Part shown: positions 6,744-8,122 of the stretch, one piece after another
Numbering within the stretch: position 1 is the first letter of the stretch
Layout of the letters: each line of letters starts with the position of its first letter
Assembly: GCA_018812385.1 (NCBI GenBank)
Contig: JAHJDU010000022.1
Location: forward strand, 1-8,122
Length of the DNA stretch: 8,122 nucleotides
Direction of reading: 5' to 3'
Source of the DNA: Pseudomonadota bacterium
GTDB taxonomy: Bacteria > Desulfobacterota > Desulfobacteria > Desulfobacterales > Desulfobacteraceae
Translations under genes and position numbers: made by a program
Notes under the pieces: generated by a model
The model's input: the letters and a program-made list of their open reading frames with translations, nothing else
Told to the model about the DNA's origin: nothing
Databases searched by the model: none

Positions 6744-7640
6744 TCAGCTTCTTGGATGTGCCTTGTCATAAACCTGCATGAGTTTGTCCATACTCACATG
6801 GGTATAAATCTGAGTTGTTGAAAGGCTTGCATGGCCTAAAATTTCCTGAATCCCCCTTAAATCCGCTCCACAATCCAGCATATGCGTTGCAAAGGAATGC
6901 CGCAATGTATGGGGTGAAACCGGCACATTCAATTGGCAGTCCATGACTATTTTATCAAGAATCCGCCTTATGGACCGGGAACTTAACCGTGTAAAATTTT
7001 TATTTAAAAAAACTGGAATAAAATTTTCCTTTAAAGATGCCCTATAATCCTTTATGGCATTTAAAGCTCTTTTGCCAACGGGTACAACCCTTTCTTTTGA
7101 ACCTTTTCCAAAGACTTTAATCATTTGGCTTTTAAAGTCAATGTCTTCAATATTCAGGCCTTCCATTTCCGATACCCGCATGCCCGTGGAATAAAATGTT
7201 TCAAACATGGCAAGATTTCTTTTGTCAAACCAGGTGTTCGTCTCAATGGAATCCAAAAGCCTGAAAATATCATCAATGCTTAAAAATTGGGGTATGGTTT
7301 TCTCAAGCTTTGGAAAGGGAATTGTTTCAGCAGGATTAACAAAGATCTGTCCGGATTTGACCAGGTAATCAAAAAATGCTTTTAAAGAAGACAGCTTTCT
7401 TGCTATTGTTCGTTTGGTTTTCCCAAACCTCACAAGCTGGGCAAGGTAGTTTCTAATGGACGTTTTATCAAGGGTGTTCAACTGCTGGCAAAACAATTTT
7501 TCCCGATTAATTTCCTCTGTACCCTGCTTGTCTAAAACAAATTGAATAAAATCGTAAATATCTGAACGATATGCTCTGCAGGTGTGAACAGAGTACCCTT
7601 TTTCAGCCATAAGCGTATCAATAAAAACATCAAGAATCAT
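6744..7640 (-). CDS. xerC: Tyrosine recombinase XerC
   Basis: XerC, with XerD, resolves chromosome dimers at dif near the terminus. The 298 residues are the normal length. Residues 1-100 form the SAM-like core-binding domain (GYSVHTCRAYRSDIYDF at 15-31). The catalytic domain has the full set of residues: Arg155 (TGMRVSE), Lys179 (GKGSKER), His244 and Arg247 (HTLRHSFATH), His270 (LGHAS) and the nucleophile Tyr279 (TQIYTHV). ATG at 7640 has GGGA a few bases upstream, and the gene overlaps the UDG-like gene by 11 bp. XerC rather than XerD is chosen mainly from the xerC-hslVU gene order; the two paralogs are hard to separate by eye. An integrase of a mobile element is unlikely, given the housekeeping neighbours. 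Confidence 0.9.
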   Translation of the reverse strand: MILDVFIDTLMAEKGYSVHTCRAYRSDIYDFIQFVLDKQGTEEINREKLFCQQLNTLDKTSIRNYLAQLVRFGKTKRTIARKLSSLKAFFDYLVKSGQIFVNPAETIPFPKLEKTIPQFLSIDDIFRLLDSIETNTWFDKRNLAMFETFYSTGMRVSEMEGLNIEDIDFKSQMIKVFGKGSKERVVPVGKRALNAIKDYRASLKENFIPVFLNKNFTRLSSRSIRRILDKIVMDCQLNVPVSPHTLRHSFATHMLDCGADLRGIQEILGHASLSTTQIYTHVSMDKLMQVYDKAHPRS

Positions 7641-8043
7641 TTTTCAATCCCACATTTTCCATCACGCGTTTCATATCTTCCCATACCTGGCGTTTGTATT
7701 CTGGGTGTTTTAAAAGCAGGGAGGGATGAAAAGTCGGCATGACCTTAATTCCATTATATTCATAAAATTTCCCCCGGAATTGTTCCAGGGGAAGTTTAAT
7801 CTGTAACAGGGATTGGCCGGCTTTTGTTCCAAGGGTTATAATAATTTCAGGATAAATGGTTTTTATCTTTTCATGAACAGATTCCAAATCATCTGCATTG
7901 CAGATGAATACTGAATCAGGAGACAGGTTCATAGCCTTGAGGATCTTAGTAAGCAGCTCGCCACTCTTACCTTTAAAAAAACCTGTACCACTGTCTATGA
8001 TAAAAATGGTCGCATTTTCAGGGCCTTCAAAAAAAAAATTCAT
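7630..8043 (-). CDS. Reduced uracil-DNA-glycosylase-like protein, probably lacking the Fe-S cluster
   Basis: The 137 residues resemble family 4/5 uracil-DNA glycosylases but are much shorter than the usual 180-250. Recognisable are FFFEGPENATIFI (3-15), SGELLTKILKAMNLSPDSVFICN (27-49), PEIIITLGTKAGQSLL (65-80), and FRGKFYEYNGIKVMPTFHPSLLL (89-111) with the HPS of the second active-site motif, then KRQVWEDMKRVM. Motif 1, normally GEAPG followed by ED and PFxG, is replaced by DSGTGFF (17-23) with several residues missing. The KCRPPxNRxP insert is gone, and only one cysteine (48) remains, so a 4Fe-4S cluster cannot form as in family 4. Activity is doubtful. I choose ATG 8043, which overlaps an upstream stop (ATGA), over TTG 8064, which follows a TAA directly and has no ribosome binding site. 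It overlaps xerC by 11 bp. It may be a decaying gene or a repurposed one. Confidence 0.75.
   Translation of the reverse strand: MNFFFEGPENATIFIIDSGTGFFKGKSGELLTKILKAMNLSPDSVFICNADDLESVHEKIKTIYPEIIITLGTKAGQSLLQIKLPLEQFRGKFYEYNGIKVMPTFHPSLLLKHPEYKRQVWEDMKRVMENVGLKNDS
8029..8038. repeat. Ten-base homopolymer (A10 on plus, T10 in the gene)
   Basis: Ten consecutive A on the plus strand. In the UDG-like gene they are codons 2-5 (N-F-F-F), starting 5 nt after the A of the ATG. Tracts of this length can slip in replication or transcription and are also error-prone in sequencing. Confidence 0.9.
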
Positions 8044-8122
8044 TGATGGACTTTTGGTTCCCAATTATTTATCAGGATTGCAGATTCTTCTGAAAGGTTA
8101 AGAAATGTATTTCCTGTTTGTT
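8040..8122 (-). CDS. C-terminal end of an unidentified upstream gene (runs off window)
   Basis: One minus-strand frame is open from the edge of the window and encodes 26 residues (QTGNTFLNLSEESAILINNW, then EPKVHQ) before TGA at 8042-8040. That stop overlaps the ATG of the UDG-like gene as ATGA, the same 4-bp arrangement seen at hslU-argB and at argH-lipoprotein, which is the main reason to regard it as coding. The other two frames carry stops at about 8073 and earlier. I do not recognise the protein from this tail, and it shows no cysteine pair that would make it the missing N-terminus of a UDG. Confidence 0.4.
   Translation of the reverse strand, partial: QTGNTFLNLSEESAILINNWEPKVHQ

Noticed and set aside
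8044..8064. TTG start giving a 144-residue UDG-like protein
   Set aside because: A stop codon lies directly before the TTG and no Shine-Dalgarno is visible. The ATG at 8043 overlaps the upstream stop as ATGA, a pattern used elsewhere in this operon.
17..8101. Plus-strand open frames of 60-120 codons throughout
   Set aside because: Each lies opposite a well-supported minus-strand gene or across the palindrome, and none shows a recognisable motif or domain.

Overview
The window holds a single block of ten co-oriented genes, all on the minus strand, so transcription runs from high to low coordinates. In that order they are: the end of an unidentified gene (window edge to 8040), a shrunken uracil-DNA-glycosylase-like gene, xerC, hslV, hslU, argB, argD, argF, argH, and the start of a lipoprotein gene that runs off the low-coordinate end. 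No RNA gene, insertion sequence, CRISPR array or phage gene is visible. No gap reaches 300 bp; the longest is 111 bp.

The base composition is moderately AT-rich. The order xerC-hslV-hslU followed by an arginine cluster and a small 'CGKKG' lipoprotein suggests a Gram-negative bacterium of the former Deltaproteobacteria, perhaps a Desulfobacteraceae-like sulfate reducer. This is inferred from gene order and protein style, not from a database search.

Region 8122-6186 carries DNA housekeeping and proteolysis genes. The UDG-like protein has lost the usual motif 1 and the iron-sulfur cysteines. XerC is a complete tyrosine recombinase for chromosome dimer resolution. HslV is a threonine peptidase with a short propeptide. 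Region 6129-4756 is hslU, the ATPase partner of HslV, and its stop codon overlaps the argB start (ATGA). Region 4759-234 carries four steps of arginine synthesis: argB (step 2), argD (step 4), argF (step 6) and argH (step 8). The gene for step 7, argG, would often stand between argF and argH but is absent here. That gap instead holds a long imperfect palindrome.

Spacing is tight: overlaps of 4, 11, 4 and 4 bp, and gaps of 18, 56, 48, 14 and 111 bp. No internal promoter or factor-independent terminator is convincing, so the whole block could be one transcript. The non-coding structures worth attention are the palindrome at 1646-1719, three 13-bp tandem repeats at 3845-3883 between argB and argD, a small hairpin at 6164-6177 between hslV and hslU, and a ten-base homopolymer at the start of the UDG-like gene. 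Start codons were revised from the longest frames for argD (ATG at 3832), hslU (ATG at 6129), hslV (ATG at 6725) and the UDG-like gene (ATG at 8043).
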